Positions 13,046 to 13,119 of a stretch of 13,119 nt of DNA are shown in pieces. Within the stretch, counting starts at the first letter, position 1; each line of letters begins with the position of its first letter. The translations under genes were made by a program, and so were the position numbers. The stretch covers positions 1 to 13,119 of the forward strand of contig CALJJF010000267.1 in NCBI GenBank assembly GCA_937973935.1. Reading direction: 5' to 3'. Source of the stretch: MKRK01 sp001896915. Lineage in GTDB: Bacteria; Bacillota; Clostridia; Oscillospirales; Acutalibacteraceae. The notes beneath the pieces were generated by a model, which did no database searches, was not told the origin of the DNA, and saw only the letters and a list, made by a program, of their open reading frames with translations.

Positions 13046-13119
13046 GGAGCTACTGAGCGGATTTGAACCGCTGACCTGCTGATTACGAATCAGCTGCTCT
13101 ACCGACTGAGCTACATTAG
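13045..13119 (-). tRNA. tRNA-Thr(CGT), lacking only its first base at the window edge
   Basis: The minus strand folds as a tRNA: D stem GCTC/GAGC, anticodon stem GCTGA/TCAGC with loop TTCGTAA, a five-base variable loop, T arm AGCGG-TTCAAAT-CCGCT and an encoded CCA. The anticodon is CGT, reading ACG (threonine). Including the missing first base the length is 76. The nearly palindromic loop could be misread as ACG (Arg) on the other strand, but the T-arm orientation fixes the strand. Acceptor position 5 is A opposite G68, an unusual mismatch; other acceptor pairs visible here are Watson-Crick. Confidence 0.95.

Noticed and set aside
1..13119. CRISPR array, phage, toxin-antitoxin or defence system
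   Set aside because: No spaced short repeats, nucleases, integrases or small paired toxin-like genes were seen; the gene content is core metabolism, translation and cell wall.

Overview
The window looks like chromosomal core DNA from a low-to-mid GC Gram-positive anaerobe, most likely a member of the Clostridia. Strong purine-rich ribosome binding sites, an L32 with four zinc-binding cysteines, a Gram-positive-type short phosphoglucose isomerase, PlsY/GpsA lipid genes, a PBP5/DacF-type carboxypeptidase and a clostridial PDZ/radical-SAM DUF512 protein all fit. This is judged from protein families and gene order; no database was searched. Every gene except one small zinc-ribbon gene reads on the minus strand, so transcription runs from the right end to the left.

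Left part (1-4594): a strong near-consensus promoter (4561-4589) drives a DUF177/YceD-like gene and rpmF, which end in a clear intrinsic terminator (3753-3785). A PDZ-radical SAM DUF512 gene, der, plsY and the start of gpsA follow, with short gaps that suggest one operon linking ribosome assembly with phospholipid synthesis. A previously unlisted 18-codon ORF (940-996) has its stop codon overlapping the plsY start. plsY has no Shine-Dalgarno of its own, so translational coupling is likely.

Middle part (4595-7898): an O-antigen-ligase-like polytopic membrane protein, a perfect hairpin, a small P-loop protein of unknown function, and pgi with a recognisable promoter.

Right part (7899-13119): the most striking structure is a direct tandem duplication of 1878 bp (8113-9990 and 9991-11868). 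Every stretch I compared is identical. Each unit carries an iron-sulfur flavoprotein-like gene, its terminator, and the promoter region plus the first 343 codons of a D-Ala-D-Ala carboxypeptidase gene. The result is one complete carboxypeptidase and one copy ending in a stop codon exactly at the junction, with an intact catalytic domain but no C-terminal domain or membrane anchor, plus two identical flavoprotein genes. The breakpoints share only two bases, and no transposase or terminal repeat is present. It is either a very recent duplication or an assembly error. Beyond it lie a plus-strand zinc-ribbon gene, a convergent SDR dehydrogenase overlapping it by 39 bp, a terminator, and a tRNA-Thr(CGT) cut by the window edge.

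I see no phage, CRISPR, defence or otherwise novel multi-gene system. The duplication and the plsY leader ORF are the observations most worth checking.
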